The translations under genes were made by a program, and so were the position numbers. A DNA stretch of 14,831 nt from Francisellaceae bacterium. GTDB lineage: Bacteria > Pseudomonadota > Gammaproteobacteria > Berkiellales > Berkiellaceae. The stretch covers positions 25,653 to 40,483 of the forward strand of contig JAHFQG010000002.1 of NCBI GenBank assembly GCA_023266415.1, written 5' to 3'. Shown in pieces: positions 1 to 6,193 of the stretch (within the stretch, counting starts at the first letter, position 1; each line of letters begins with the position of its first letter). The notes beneath the pieces were generated by a model, which made no database searches, was not told where the DNA came from, and saw nothing but the letters and a program-made list of their open reading frames with translations.

Positions 1-39
1 TGTATCATTTAAAATGCTTCTCGCCATGAAACGAAGGAA

Positions 40-67
40 AGTATATCAAACTCTCGTGAAATGTCAC
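40..67 (-). promoter_or_regulatory. Sigma-70 promoter for a leftward gene at the window edge
   Basis: On the minus strand GTGACA (plus 62-67) and TATACT (plus 40-45) are separated by 16 bases, a good match to a sigma-70 promoter. The transcript would start near position 33. About 25 bases later there is an ATG at 8-6, preceded by GAGAAG at 8 bases' distance, so a minus-strand gene probably begins at position 8 and leaves the window. In E. coli dapA is divergent from gcvR-bcp, so dapA is a reasonable guess for that gene, but only two codons are visible here. Confidence 0.5.
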
Positions 68-86
68 GACATGATCCCAAAGCCCG

Positions 87-95
87 TGCTAGAAT
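87..95 (+). promoter_or_regulatory. Extended -10 promoter for the gcvR-bcp-phoH operon
   Basis: TGC followed by TAGAAT (90-95) makes an extended -10 element with five of six consensus bases. No good -35 box is seen, which is usual for extended -10 promoters. Transcription would start near 102 and give a leader of only about 20 bases before the ATG at 122. It lies back to back with the minus-strand promoter at 40-67. Confidence 0.4.
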
Positions 96-121
96 AGCTG
101 GTTTGCTAACAACGTAATTTG

Positions 122-679
122 ATGAACATGAAAAAAGAAATTAAGCCTTCTTACTTAATTCTGTCCCTGCACGGCCCTGAAAAAGCTGGCCTCTTCCATG
201 CCCTCACCAAACTCTGTAAAACATGCCAATGTCTAATTCTAGAAAGTCACGCCACCCAAATGGGGGATCACCTAGGGATGGTGCTCCGTCTCTCAGGGCA
301 TTGGAATGCCATGGCAAAATTTGAGACCCAATTCCCCCTCTTTCAAAAGAAATGGGAATGTCAGGCAGTTAGCCAACGAATTGATGCGATCGTACCTAAT
401 GAAGACAGAACACTTGCCTACAATATGCAGGCCATCTCCTTTAATACCGTGGATGTTATCCCTGAGTTACTTAAATTTTTCCATCAACGGAAAATCAAGC
501 TCCTCCAACTAAACAGTGAAACCTACCACACCAGTCGTTCCTCCACCCCCCTCTGTGCCATCACCGCAGTTGCCCTGATCCCCCATCACCTCAACATTGC
601 CACGTTACGGGAACAGTTTATGGTCCACTGTGAAGAATATAATTTAGATGCTATTCTAGAACCTCAGAAACTCGCCTAG
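122..679 (+). CDS. gcvR: GcvR-like ACT-domain regulatory protein
   Basis: A 185-residue cytoplasmic protein with two ACT-type domains, about residues 8-80 and 95-175. E. coli GcvR (190 residues) works with GcvA to repress the glycine cleavage operon when glycine is scarce. The first domain shows the family pattern: a hydrophobic strand, then HGPEKAGLFHALTKLCKTC, then a SGHWNAM segment matching SGSWNAI of GcvR. The reading frame also has a TTG three bases upstream and ATGs at 122 and 128; none has a clear ribosome binding site, and 122 is chosen as the first ATG. It is followed 14 bases later by a bcp-like peroxiredoxin gene, the arrangement known from E. coli. No gcv genes or gcvA are in the window, so the glycine cleavage target is inferred from family membership only. 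Confidence 0.75.
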   Translation: MNMKKEIKPSYLILSLHGPEKAGLFHALTKLCKTCQCLILESHATQMGDHLGMVLRLSGHWNAMAKFETQFPLFQKKWECQAVSQRIDAIVPNEDRTLAYNMQAISFNTVDVIPELLKFFHQRKIKLLQLNSETYHTSRSSTPLCAITAVALIPHHLNIATLREQFMVHCEEYNLDAILEPQKLA

Positions 680-693
680 TAAGGGCCTCTTGG

Positions 694-1152
694 ATGAATA
701 ACCTCCCCCCCCTTCCGTCCACCGTGTTTGAATCCACAGATCCCTACATCACCACCTTCCAAGACCTCAGGAACCTGCGCGTTGTTCTCTACTTTTACCC
801 CAAAGATAATACCCCCGGCTGCACCCTAGAAAGCCGCGACTTCGCCGCCCTCAAGCCTCAATTTGATGAGCACCGCACCGTCATTGTGGGTGTCTCTCGC
901 GACTCCTGCCAATCTCACCAACGATTTAAAGAAAAACAAGGACTCCCCTTTATCCTCATTTCCGACAAAAAGGATGAACTTGGTAATTACTTCGAAGTTA
1001 TTAAAAAAAAATCCCTTTTCGCCAAAACCTTTCTTGGCATAGAGCGTGCTACCTTCCTCTTTGATGAACAGGGCCATTGCAAACAGGCCTGGCGGAACGT
1101 TATAGTAAAAGAACATGCACAAGAAGTGCTAGATGCCGTTAAAGCGCTCTAA
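694..1152 (+). CDS. bcp: Thioredoxin-dependent peroxiredoxin of the Bcp/PrxQ family
   Basis: A 152-residue cytoplasmic peroxidase that reduces hydrogen peroxide and organic hydroperoxides. The active-site segment FYPKDNTPGCT places the peroxidatic cysteine at residue 43, and the C-terminal half (LGIERATFLFDEQG) is typical of the family. The position five residues after it, where E. coli Bcp has its resolving cysteine, is Arg48. Remaining cysteines are Cys72 and one near residue 128, so the enzyme is either 1-Cys or uses a different resolving residue. The ATG at 694 follows AAGGG at a suitable distance and starts 14 bases after the gcvR-like stop. The gene is cotranscribed with its neighbours by spacing. 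Confidence 0.9.
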   Translation: MNNLPPLPSTVFESTDPYITTFQDLRNLRVVLYFYPKDNTPGCTLESRDFAALKPQFDEHRTVIVGVSRDSCQSHQRFKEKQGLPFILISDKKDELGNYFEVIKKKSLFAKTFLGIERATFLFDEQGHCKQAWRNVIVKEHAQEVLDAVKAL

Positions 1153-1179
1153 TAAAGAGCTCAATACAAGGATGTGGTC

Positions 1180-2574
1180 ATGAAAAAGTGTTTCATCTTA
1201 GATACCAATGTGCTAATGCATGATCCAACGGCACTGTTCCGCTTCCAAGAGCATGATGTTTACCTGCCTATGGTGGTGTTGGAGGAGTTGGACAGTGGCA
1301 AAAAGGGGCTGTCAGAAACCGCCCGTAATGTGCGTCACATCAATCGTTTTTTAGACGACTTACTCTCTAAATCAGATCCAAACCATCTGCTGGATGGCCT
1401 ATCGCTCACCCCCCCAACCAATACAGGGCAAGATTTCCCTTTTCCCACAGGCAAATTATTCTTTCAAACCGAACAAAGCACCCACTTGCTACCTGAAACC
1501 CTGCCAGGGAATAAGGCCGATAATGCTATTTTGGCCGCTACCTTATCCTTCAAAACCACGCATCCCACCACCAACATTATTTTAGTCTCCAAAGACGTGA
1601 ATCTGCGCATTAAGGCCGCTATCTTAGGTATCGCAGCTGAGGACTACAGAACGGACCAAATTGCGGATGATCTCTCTTTTATGTACAGTGGCCTCATTCA
1701 GATCAATGCCCATTTTTGGGAGACCTATGGCCAAAAAATGGATTCTTGGCAAAAAAACGGCCGTACTTACTACAAGGTACAGGGCCCCGAAAGCAACAGT
1801 TGGTATACTAACTGTTGTCTGGAAGCTGAGGATGATCCAGAATTTTCCGCCATCGTACGCTCTATCGACAATCAAACCGCCACCATCGAGTTTACTGAAG
1901 ACTACCGAAAACCCAAAAACAGCATTTGGGGCATCAATGCTCGAAATATCGACCAAAATTTTGCCCTAAACATGCTCATGGATCCAGAAATTGATTTAGT
2001 CACTCTCGTGGGCTCTGCGGGTACAGGTAAAACCCTCCTGACTTTGGCCGCTGCTCTGAAGCAAACCCTGGACATGCACCGCTATCGCGACATTTTGGTC
2101 ACCCGTGCCACAGTCCCTGTGGGGGATGATATTGGCTTCCTCCCAGGCTCTGAAGAAGAAAAAATGACCCCTTGGATGGGCGCTTTGTTAGATAACTTAG
2201 AAGTACTCAGTCAATCCCAGCACCCGAAAGAATGGGTACACATCACCCCAGATACTGCCCGAGATCTGAACATCCGCATTCGTTCCCTCAATTTTATGCG
2301 GGGTCGTACCTTTTTGAACAAGTTTGTGATTATTGATGAGGCCCAAAATCTTACCTCCAAACAAATGCAAACCCTGATTACCCGGGCTGGGCCAGGCACT
2401 AAAATAGTCTGTTTGGGGAATATCCGCCAAATTGATACCCCTTACCTCACCGAAACCACCTCAGGGCTAACCTATTTGGTCCACCAGTTCAAAGCTTGGC
2501 CCCACAGTGCTCATATTATTTTGAGACGCGGAGAGCGTTCTCGTCTGGCGGATTATGCCTCAGAGGTGTTATGA
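1180..2574 (+). CDS. PIN domain-PhoH family ATPase (YlaK/PhoH2 type)
   Basis: A 464-residue protein with an N-terminal PIN RNase-like domain and a C-terminal PhoH P-loop ATPase domain. PIN acidic residues are visible in DTNVLMHDP (Asp8), LEELD (Glu35-Glu36), NKADNAIL and SKDVNLRIKA. The ATPase domain has Walker A GSAGTGKT at 278-285 and Walker B IIDEAQ with Asp386-Glu387. Related PhoH2 proteins are described as coupled RNA helicase/RNase enzymes; whether this one cuts RNA is inference. The ATG at 1180 is preferred because AAGGA lies 8 bases upstream; a GTG six bases earlier is in frame. The gene sits 27 bases after bcp. The PIN domain is fused here rather than paired with an antitoxin, so this need not be a toxin-antitoxin locus. 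Confidence 0.9.
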   Translation: MKKCFILDTNVLMHDPTALFRFQEHDVYLPMVVLEELDSGKKGLSETARNVRHINRFLDDLLSKSDPNHLLDGLSLTPPTNTGQDFPFPTGKLFFQTEQSTHLLPETLPGNKADNAILAATLSFKTTHPTTNIILVSKDVNLRIKAAILGIAAEDYRTDQIADDLSFMYSGLIQINAHFWETYGQKMDSWQKNGRTYYKVQGPESNSWYTNCCLEAEDDPEFSAIVRSIDNQTATIEFTEDYRKPKNSIWGINARNIDQNFALNMLMDPEIDLVTLVGSAGTGKTLLTLAAALKQTLDMHRYRDILVTRATVPVGDDIGFLPGSEEEKMTPWMGALLDNLEVLSQSQHPKEWVHITPDTARDLNIRIRSLNFMRGRTFLNKFVIIDEAQNLTSKQMQTLITRAGPGTKIVCLGNIRQIDTPYLTETTSGLTYLVHQFKAWPHSAHIILRRGERSRLADYASEVL

Positions 2575-2608
2575 TTACTCCCTTTTTGACAAAAAGGGTG
2601 AAGAAACC

Positions 2609-3466
2609 GTGGATATCTCAAAAACGCCTATTGTATTAATGACCGACTTTGGTACCTCTGACGGCGCTGTCAGTGCTATGAAAGGCGTGATTTACTCGGT
2701 GGATGCGGCTGCCACAGTGGTTGATCTCACCCATAACATAGAGCCCTTCAACATCCACGAAGCCTCTTTTCGACTTTTTCAAGTCTTGCAATACTACCCC
2801 AAAGGCACTGTTTTTGTGTGCGTGGTCGACCCAGGAGTCGGCACTAACCGTAAATCCATTGTGGCCAAAACTCATAATGACTATTATATAGTCACCCCGG
2901 ATAACGGCATTTTGACCTATGTGGCTGATCATTATGGGATTGACGCGGTGCGGGAAATTGATGAGTCACAAAACCGACTTCCTTCTTCTATCAATTCACA
3001 TACCTTTCATGGTCGAGATGTGTATGCCTACACAGGGGCTCGGCTCGCCACTGGTAAAATTGATTTTGAAGGGGTTGGCGATACTGCTTTAAACCAATTT
3101 ACCACCATTTCTATTCAGGTTCCTTCGGTGGTTGATGGCAGTATTCATGGTACTGTGGTGGCCTTAGATGGGGTATATGGAAATTTATGGACCAATGTAA
3201 CAGAAAAAATGCTGACTAAAATTGGGATAACATATGGTCAAATCATTCAAATCGACATTGTGGTCCACAATGCATTATGTTATCAGGCAACCCTTTTATT
3301 TGGAAAAACCTTTGGAGAATCTGAAATAGGCCAGCCCATTGCTTACATGAATAGTATTGGTCATGTTGCTATTGCGGTCAACCAAGGCAATTTTGCGAAA
3401 AAGTTTCAGATAAAGCCTGGGTATAATATTCATATTCGGACTGGACCCCAGCCTACGCTGGGGTGA
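2609..3466 (+). CDS. S-adenosylmethionine hydroxide adenosyltransferase (DUF62/SAM hydrolase)
   Basis: A 285-residue enzyme of the DUF62 family, which hydrolyses S-adenosylmethionine to adenosine and methionine and is related to fluorinases and chlorinases. The opening LMTDFGTSD, the DPGVGTNR segment (Asp74, Arg81) and TFHGRD (His134) keep the Asp-Arg-His set known for these hydrolases, at nearly the usual spacing. The halogen-binding loop of fluorinases is not apparent. The GTG at 2609 is chosen because AAGGGTG lies 8 bases before it; an ATG at 2555, overlapping the PhoH gene, would add 18 residues. The last seven residues, GPQPTLG, and the TGA stop are encoded inside a palindromic repeat, so the native C-terminus was probably replaced. 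Confidence 0.85.
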   Translation: MDISKTPIVLMTDFGTSDGAVSAMKGVIYSVDAAATVVDLTHNIEPFNIHEASFRLFQVLQYYPKGTVFVCVVDPGVGTNRKSIVAKTHNDYYIVTPDNGILTYVADHYGIDAVREIDESQNRLPSSINSHTFHGRDVYAYTGARLATGKIDFEGVGDTALNQFTTISIQVPSVVDGSIHGTVVALDGVYGNLWTNVTEKMLTKIGITYGQIIQIDIVVHNALCYQATLLFGKTFGESEIGQPIAYMNSIGHVAIAVNQGNFAKKFQIKPGYNIHIRTGPQPTLG

Positions 3467-3467
3467 C
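3441..3467. repeat. Short palindromic repeat forming the end of the SAM hydrolase gene
   Basis: CCCCAGC (3446-3452), loop CTAC and GCTGGGG (3457-3463) form a perfect 7-bp stem, followed by TGAC. The general form, read on the minus strand, is GTCAyvCCAG...CTGGnrTCC, which matches the left end of the composite repeat at 5401 and the hairpin at 12970-12993. The TGA at 3464-3466 is the stop codon of the upstream gene. No T-tract follows, so intrinsic termination here is doubtful. Confidence 0.7.
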
Positions 3468-3476
3468 AGTTTCATT

Positions 3477-3665
3477 GTCATGCCAGTGAAAACGGGCGTC
3501 CAGTTGCCCGTAGTATATATTTTGTTAAGTCATCCCAAGCGTAGCCCGTTATCCCAAGCGTAGCCCGTCATCCCGAGCGTAGCGAGGGATCTCCCTCTAT
3601 GCCACTCTTAGGAGATCCCTCACAATGTTCGGGATGACGTGGAAACATGGCCATTCATGCAACAA
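3477..3665. repeat. Composite palindromic repeat, copy A (189 bp)
   Basis: This intergenic element recurs at 5401-5608 with four substitutions and one 19-bp unit fewer. It begins with a hairpin-like GTCATGCCAGTG segment. Three tandem 19-bp units of the type GTCATCCCGAGCGTAGCCC follow. Then comes a long palindrome in which GTCATCCCGA (3567-3576) pairs with TCGGGATGAC (3629-3638) and GAGGGATCTCC (3584-3594) pairs with GGAGATCCCTC (3611-3621). A 27-base tail ends at GCAACAA. No reading frame for a transposase is present, so if it moves it is non-autonomous. It fills the gap between two convergent genes. Confidence 0.9.
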
Positions 3666-3675
3666 TGCCCTGGGG

Positions 3676-5121
3676 TTATATATCTTTAAAACCGGGCATC
3701 ATTTTTTTAGGTGTGTACACTCTTTTTTTGGCAGTAAAGTCAGATTTTTCTCGTTTGGGTGCAAAATCACTCCTGCGCTTAGGTGCAAATTCACTGCGCT
3801 TTGGCGAAAATTCATTACGCTTTTTGGAAAATACAGCACTACTATCACGTCTGGGGGAAAACCCACCTTTATCACGTTTAGGGAGAAATTCACGGCCTTC
3901 TCGTTTATGACCAAAGCTTGATCCGTCCCGTTTGTAAGAAAAATCGCCTTCTCTCTTTTTAAAACCAGCAAAGGGCCCGCTTCCGCCTCCCTTGCTTTGA
4001 CGAGAGGGCGGTCGTTGAAAATGTTCGGGTTGTTTTTCATTGGGGTTCATGAGGCGGCAAATATCTTTCCATTTTCCACCATCTTGAGAGGTAACGAGGC
4101 TGATGGCCACGCCTTCCGCGCCTGCACGGCCGGTTCGGCCGATACGATGGATATAATCTTCGGGGCATTGGGGTAAATCGTAATTGACCACGCATTCAAT
4201 ATGGGGGATATCTAACCCACGGGAGGCCACATCGGTGGCTACCAGAATACGGTGTTCTTTTTTACGAAATGCCTGAATGACTTTTTCCCGAACGCGTTGT
4301 TTTAAATCGCCATGGATAGCATCGGCCTCATGGCCTGCTTCATTTAATTTGTCAGCCAGTCTTTCGGTGCCAAATTTTGTTTTCACAAAAATGATAACAG
4401 AGCCTTCTCGTTTGTCTAATTGTTCCGTTAAAGCACCAAATTTTTGAGATTCAGAAATTCGAATGACTTCTTGTTTAATAGTTTCGATGGGTAGACGGGT
4501 AGAGCCTACCGAGACGCGCACGGCGTCTTTTAGGTATTGTTCAGCGCTTTTCAGAATGCTGGGGGGCATGGTGGCTGAAAACATGAGGGTTTGCCGTTGT
4601 TTTGGCATACGTTTGATGATTTCTTGGATTTGGATAGCAAAACCCATGTCTAGCATGCGGTCCATTTCATCCAATACTAGAAAGTCTGCATCTTCGAGTC
4701 GCAAGGAGCCTCTTTGAAGGTGATCGTTGATACGCCCAGGGGTACCCACAATAAAGCGCGGTTTGGAGCGGAGTTGTTTGAGTTGTTTAAACAGGGAGTC
4801 TCCACCAATGAGGAGGGTACTATAAAGGGTGCTTTTATGACCGACAAACTGCTTAAAGGCTGTTTGAACCTGCAAGGCCAGTTCTCGGGTAGGGGCCAAC
4901 ACTAAGGCAGAGCCGGAAGGGCGTGATATTAAGCGGGCAACAATGGGGAGTAGATAAGCGAGCGTTTTACCGGTACCGGTTTGGGCTGATCCCAAGACAT
5001 CTTTGCCTTCTAAGGCGGGAGGGATAGCAGCAGCCTGAATGGGGGTTGGGGTGTCGAATTGGAGGGCTTTAAGGGAAGCCAGTATAGCGTCCGGAAGGCC
5101 CATGGTATTAAAATTTTGCAT
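3676..5121 (-). CDS. rhlE: DEAD-box ATP-dependent RNA helicase, RhlE-like
   Basis: A 481-residue RNA helicase, probably acting in ribosome assembly and mRNA turnover. Motifs are in order: an N-terminal Q-motif region (FNTMGLPDAILASL), AQTGTGKT at 46-53, PTREL at 77-81, DEMD (a DEAD variant) at 151-154, SAT at 182-184, TDVASRGLD near 296-304 and HRIGRTGR at 325-332. The C-terminal tail from about residue 375 is a basic, low-complexity extension with repeats of the form FxPKR, likely to bind RNA. The start at 5121 has only a weak AGGA about 12 bases upstream. The gene has its own strong promoter (5232-5259) and a leader of roughly 100 bases with a hairpin. It converges on the SAM hydrolase gene, with copy A of the composite repeat in between. 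Confidence 0.92.
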   Translation of the reverse strand: MQNFNTMGLPDAILASLKALQFDTPTPIQAAAIPPALEGKDVLGSAQTGTGKTLAYLLPIVARLISRPSGSALVLAPTRELALQVQTAFKQFVGHKSTLYSTLLIGGDSLFKQLKQLRSKPRFIVGTPGRINDHLQRGSLRLEDADFLVLDEMDRMLDMGFAIQIQEIIKRMPKQRQTLMFSATMPPSILKSAEQYLKDAVRVSVGSTRLPIETIKQEVIRISESQKFGALTEQLDKREGSVIIFVKTKFGTERLADKLNEAGHEADAIHGDLKQRVREKVIQAFRKKEHRILVATDVASRGLDIPHIECVVNYDLPQCPEDYIHRIGRTGRAGAEGVAISLVTSQDGGKWKDICRLMNPNEKQPEHFQRPPSRQSKGGGSGPFAGFKKREGDFSYKRDGSSFGHKREGREFLPKRDKGGFSPRRDSSAVFSKKRNEFSPKRSEFAPKRRSDFAPKREKSDFTAKKRVYTPKKMMPGFKDI

Positions 5122-5143
5122 GGCGTAAGGGGGATCCTATGAA

Positions 5144-5165
5144 GAACAAGGAAGGTTCCTTGTTC
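5144..5165 (-). promoter_or_regulatory. Leader hairpin upstream of rhlE
   Basis: GAACAAGGA and TCCTTGTTC form a perfect 9-bp stem (extendable to a 22-bp near-perfect palindrome) with a 4-base loop. It lies within the 5' leader of rhlE, about 22 bases before the start codon. No T-tract follows on either strand, so it is not an intrinsic terminator. It could control helicase mRNA translation or stability, or be an operator for a dimeric regulator; the sequence alone does not decide. Confidence 0.55.
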
Positions 5166-5231
5166 GTCTAGCGGATGAATGTCCCACGCTGTTTGATCAA
5201 GGCGATGACTATCTTTGAGATAGAGGCAAGC

Positions 5232-5259
5232 ATTATACTGGAAATAAAAAATAAGTCAA
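5232..5259 (-). promoter_or_regulatory. Sigma-70 promoter of rhlE
   Basis: Read on the minus strand, TTGACT (plus 5254-5259) and a perfect TATAAT (plus 5232-5237) are 16 bases apart. Transcription would begin near 5225, leaving a leader of about 104 bases that includes the hairpin at 5144-5165. A second small stem, CTATCT-TTG-AGATAG, is present near the 5' end of the leader. Confidence 0.75.
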
Positions 5260-5279
5260 TTAACTTAGTTTGAGCTGAG

Positions 5280-5308
5280 TTGCAATCTAGGCTATGTTGT
5301 TCTATAAA
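5280..5308 (+). promoter_or_regulatory. Sigma-70 promoter of the antitoxin remnant
   Basis: TTGCAA (5280-5285) and TATAAA (5303-5308) are separated by exactly 17 bases. Transcription would begin near 5315, about 26 bases before the ATG at 5341. The promoter is divergent from that of rhlE, with roughly 20 bases between the two -35 boxes. It appears intact although the gene it served is broken. Confidence 0.6.
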
Positions 5309-5340
5309 CTTATTCAAATCTTACTGACGAAGAGTGTCTT

Positions 5341-5487
5341 ATGCAAAAAACGCGCCTATCCAGTAAAGGACAAATTGTTATTCCATTAGGTATTCTGGAT
5401 GTCATGCCAGTGAAAACTGGCATCCAGTTGCCCGTAGTATATATTTTGTTAAGTCATCCCGAGCGTAGCCCGTCATCCCAAGCGTAG
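5341..5487 (+). pseudogene. Truncated AbrB/MazE-type antitoxin gene interrupted by a repeat
   Basis: Translation from the ATG at 5341 gives MQKTRLSSKGQIVIPLGILD, the N-terminal signature of SpoVT/AbrB swapped-hairpin DNA-binding domains used by MazE and VapB antitoxins (normally SSKGQIVIPKxIR). After codon 20 the sequence becomes copy B of the composite repeat, and the frame runs on through repeat-encoded residues to a TAG at 5485-5487, a 48-residue product without the rest of the fold. No toxin gene (PIN or MazF-like) follows. The promoter at 5280-5308 looks intact; the ribosome binding site is weak (GAAGAG). It is best read as a dead remnant of a toxin-antitoxin or regulator gene. Confidence 0.65.
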
Positions 5488-5608
5488 CCCGTCATCCCGA
5501 GCGTAGCCCGTCATCCCGAGCGTAGCGAGGGATCTCCCTCTATGCCACTCTTAGGAGATCCCTCACAATGTTCGGGATGACGTGGAAACATGGCCATTCA
5601 TGCAACAA
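5401..5608. repeat. Composite palindromic repeat, copy B (208 bp)
   Basis: Same element as 3477-3665, with four substitutions in the shared length and one extra 19-bp unit (four tandem units instead of three). Its left end contains a perfect stem TGCCAGT-GAAA-ACTGGCA, which is degraded in copy A. The long palindrome and the 27-base tail are identical to copy A. The left boundary coincides with the break in the antitoxin-like reading frame. No target-site duplication is obvious. After the right boundary about 17 bases remain before the stop of the leftward membrane-protein gene. Confidence 0.9.
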
Positions 5609-5625
5609 GGCCAAAAACAAGCTGC

Positions 5626-6123
5626 TCAGGCATTACAATTATAAGAAGTAGTAGGGTCATTCGTGTTGTATGGCGGAGTCTCTATTGGGGGAGAATTCTG
5701 CCACATTTTGGGACTATTCACGACAGGCGCTGTAGCCTTAGATAAATCCGGTGTGTTTGAATTATCAGATATTTTAGTATCATTGTTTGTAGTAGAAGAT
5801 GAAGATTCTGATTTTTTATAGGGTTGAGAAACCACTACCCCTATCATGGCACCCACTAAAACCACAGCAACAGCCACCCCGAGGGTAATGGGGTTGCTCA
5901 CAAACACACTAATTAAAGCAATGGCAGAAACAACAGCCAGAAAAATGCCAACAGAAACGGCATTAGCTGGTCCAATAGAATACGAATAAAGCCCCACTCC
6001 ACGTCTTCTATGCTCTGAGAATACCGGTGCTATTGGTATAAGTACTGGAGGACGTATCCCTATTGGAGGACGTATCCCTATTGGAGGACGTCTCCCTATT
6101 GGTGCACCTCTATGTCTTCTCAT
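5626..6123 (-). CDS. Proline-rich membrane protein of unknown function with two transmembrane helices
   Basis: I do not recognise this 165-residue protein. Residues 8-27 are a proline-rich, basic stretch built from a hexapeptide PIGIRP repeated about three times. Two adjacent hydrophobic segments, about 54-76 and 79-99, form a probable helical hairpin with a very short turn (SNP). The C-terminal 65 residues are hydrophilic, rich in Ser, Thr, Asn and Pro, and look disordered. There is no signal-peptide cleavage site. The ATG at 6123 is preceded by GGAG at 7 bases. It lies 70 bases downstream of the ABC exporter on the same strand, with a weak promoter-like CGGACA-17-TAATAT between them. Function, and whether it is related to the exporter, are unknown. 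Confidence 0.65.
   Translation of the reverse strand: MRRHRGAPIGRRPPIGIRPPIGIRPPVLIPIAPVFSEHRRRGVGLYSYSIGPANAVSVGIFLAVVSAIALISVFVSNPITLGVAVAVVLVGAMIGVVVSQPYKKSESSSSTTNNDTKISDNSNTPDLSKATAPVVNSPKMWQNSPPIETPPYNTNDPTTSYNCNA
6044..6096. repeat. 18-bp in-frame tandem repeat inside the membrane-protein gene
   Basis: About three units of an 18-bp sequence (TATTGGAGGACGTATCCC and variants) lie head to tail. The unit is a multiple of three, so copy-number change would add or remove a PIGIRP hexapeptide without breaking the frame. Confidence 0.75.
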
Positions 6124-6193
6124 GACAATCTCCTACAAAACGATTGTGATCCCATATTATCAAAAAATACTATTTTTGTCCGTGTATACGCAC

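Noticed and set aside
1174..2574. PIN-PhoH gene as the toxin of a toxin-antitoxin pair
   Set aside because: No small antitoxin gene precedes it; the upstream gene is a peroxiredoxin, and the length and fused layout are those of the housekeeping-like YlaK/PhoH family.
3625..3921. Plus-strand frames of 87-98 codons at the end of rhlE
   Set aside because: They are antisense to the FxPKR repeats of the helicase tail, which gives a repetitive SRLGxNS-type translation, and they begin inside the composite repeat.
5600..5644. A 14-codon plus-strand frame (MQQGQKQAAQALQL) after copy B
   Set aside because: It starts in the repeat tail, has no ribosome binding site and matches nothing I recognise; it might be a remnant of whatever followed the antitoxin, but this cannot be supported.
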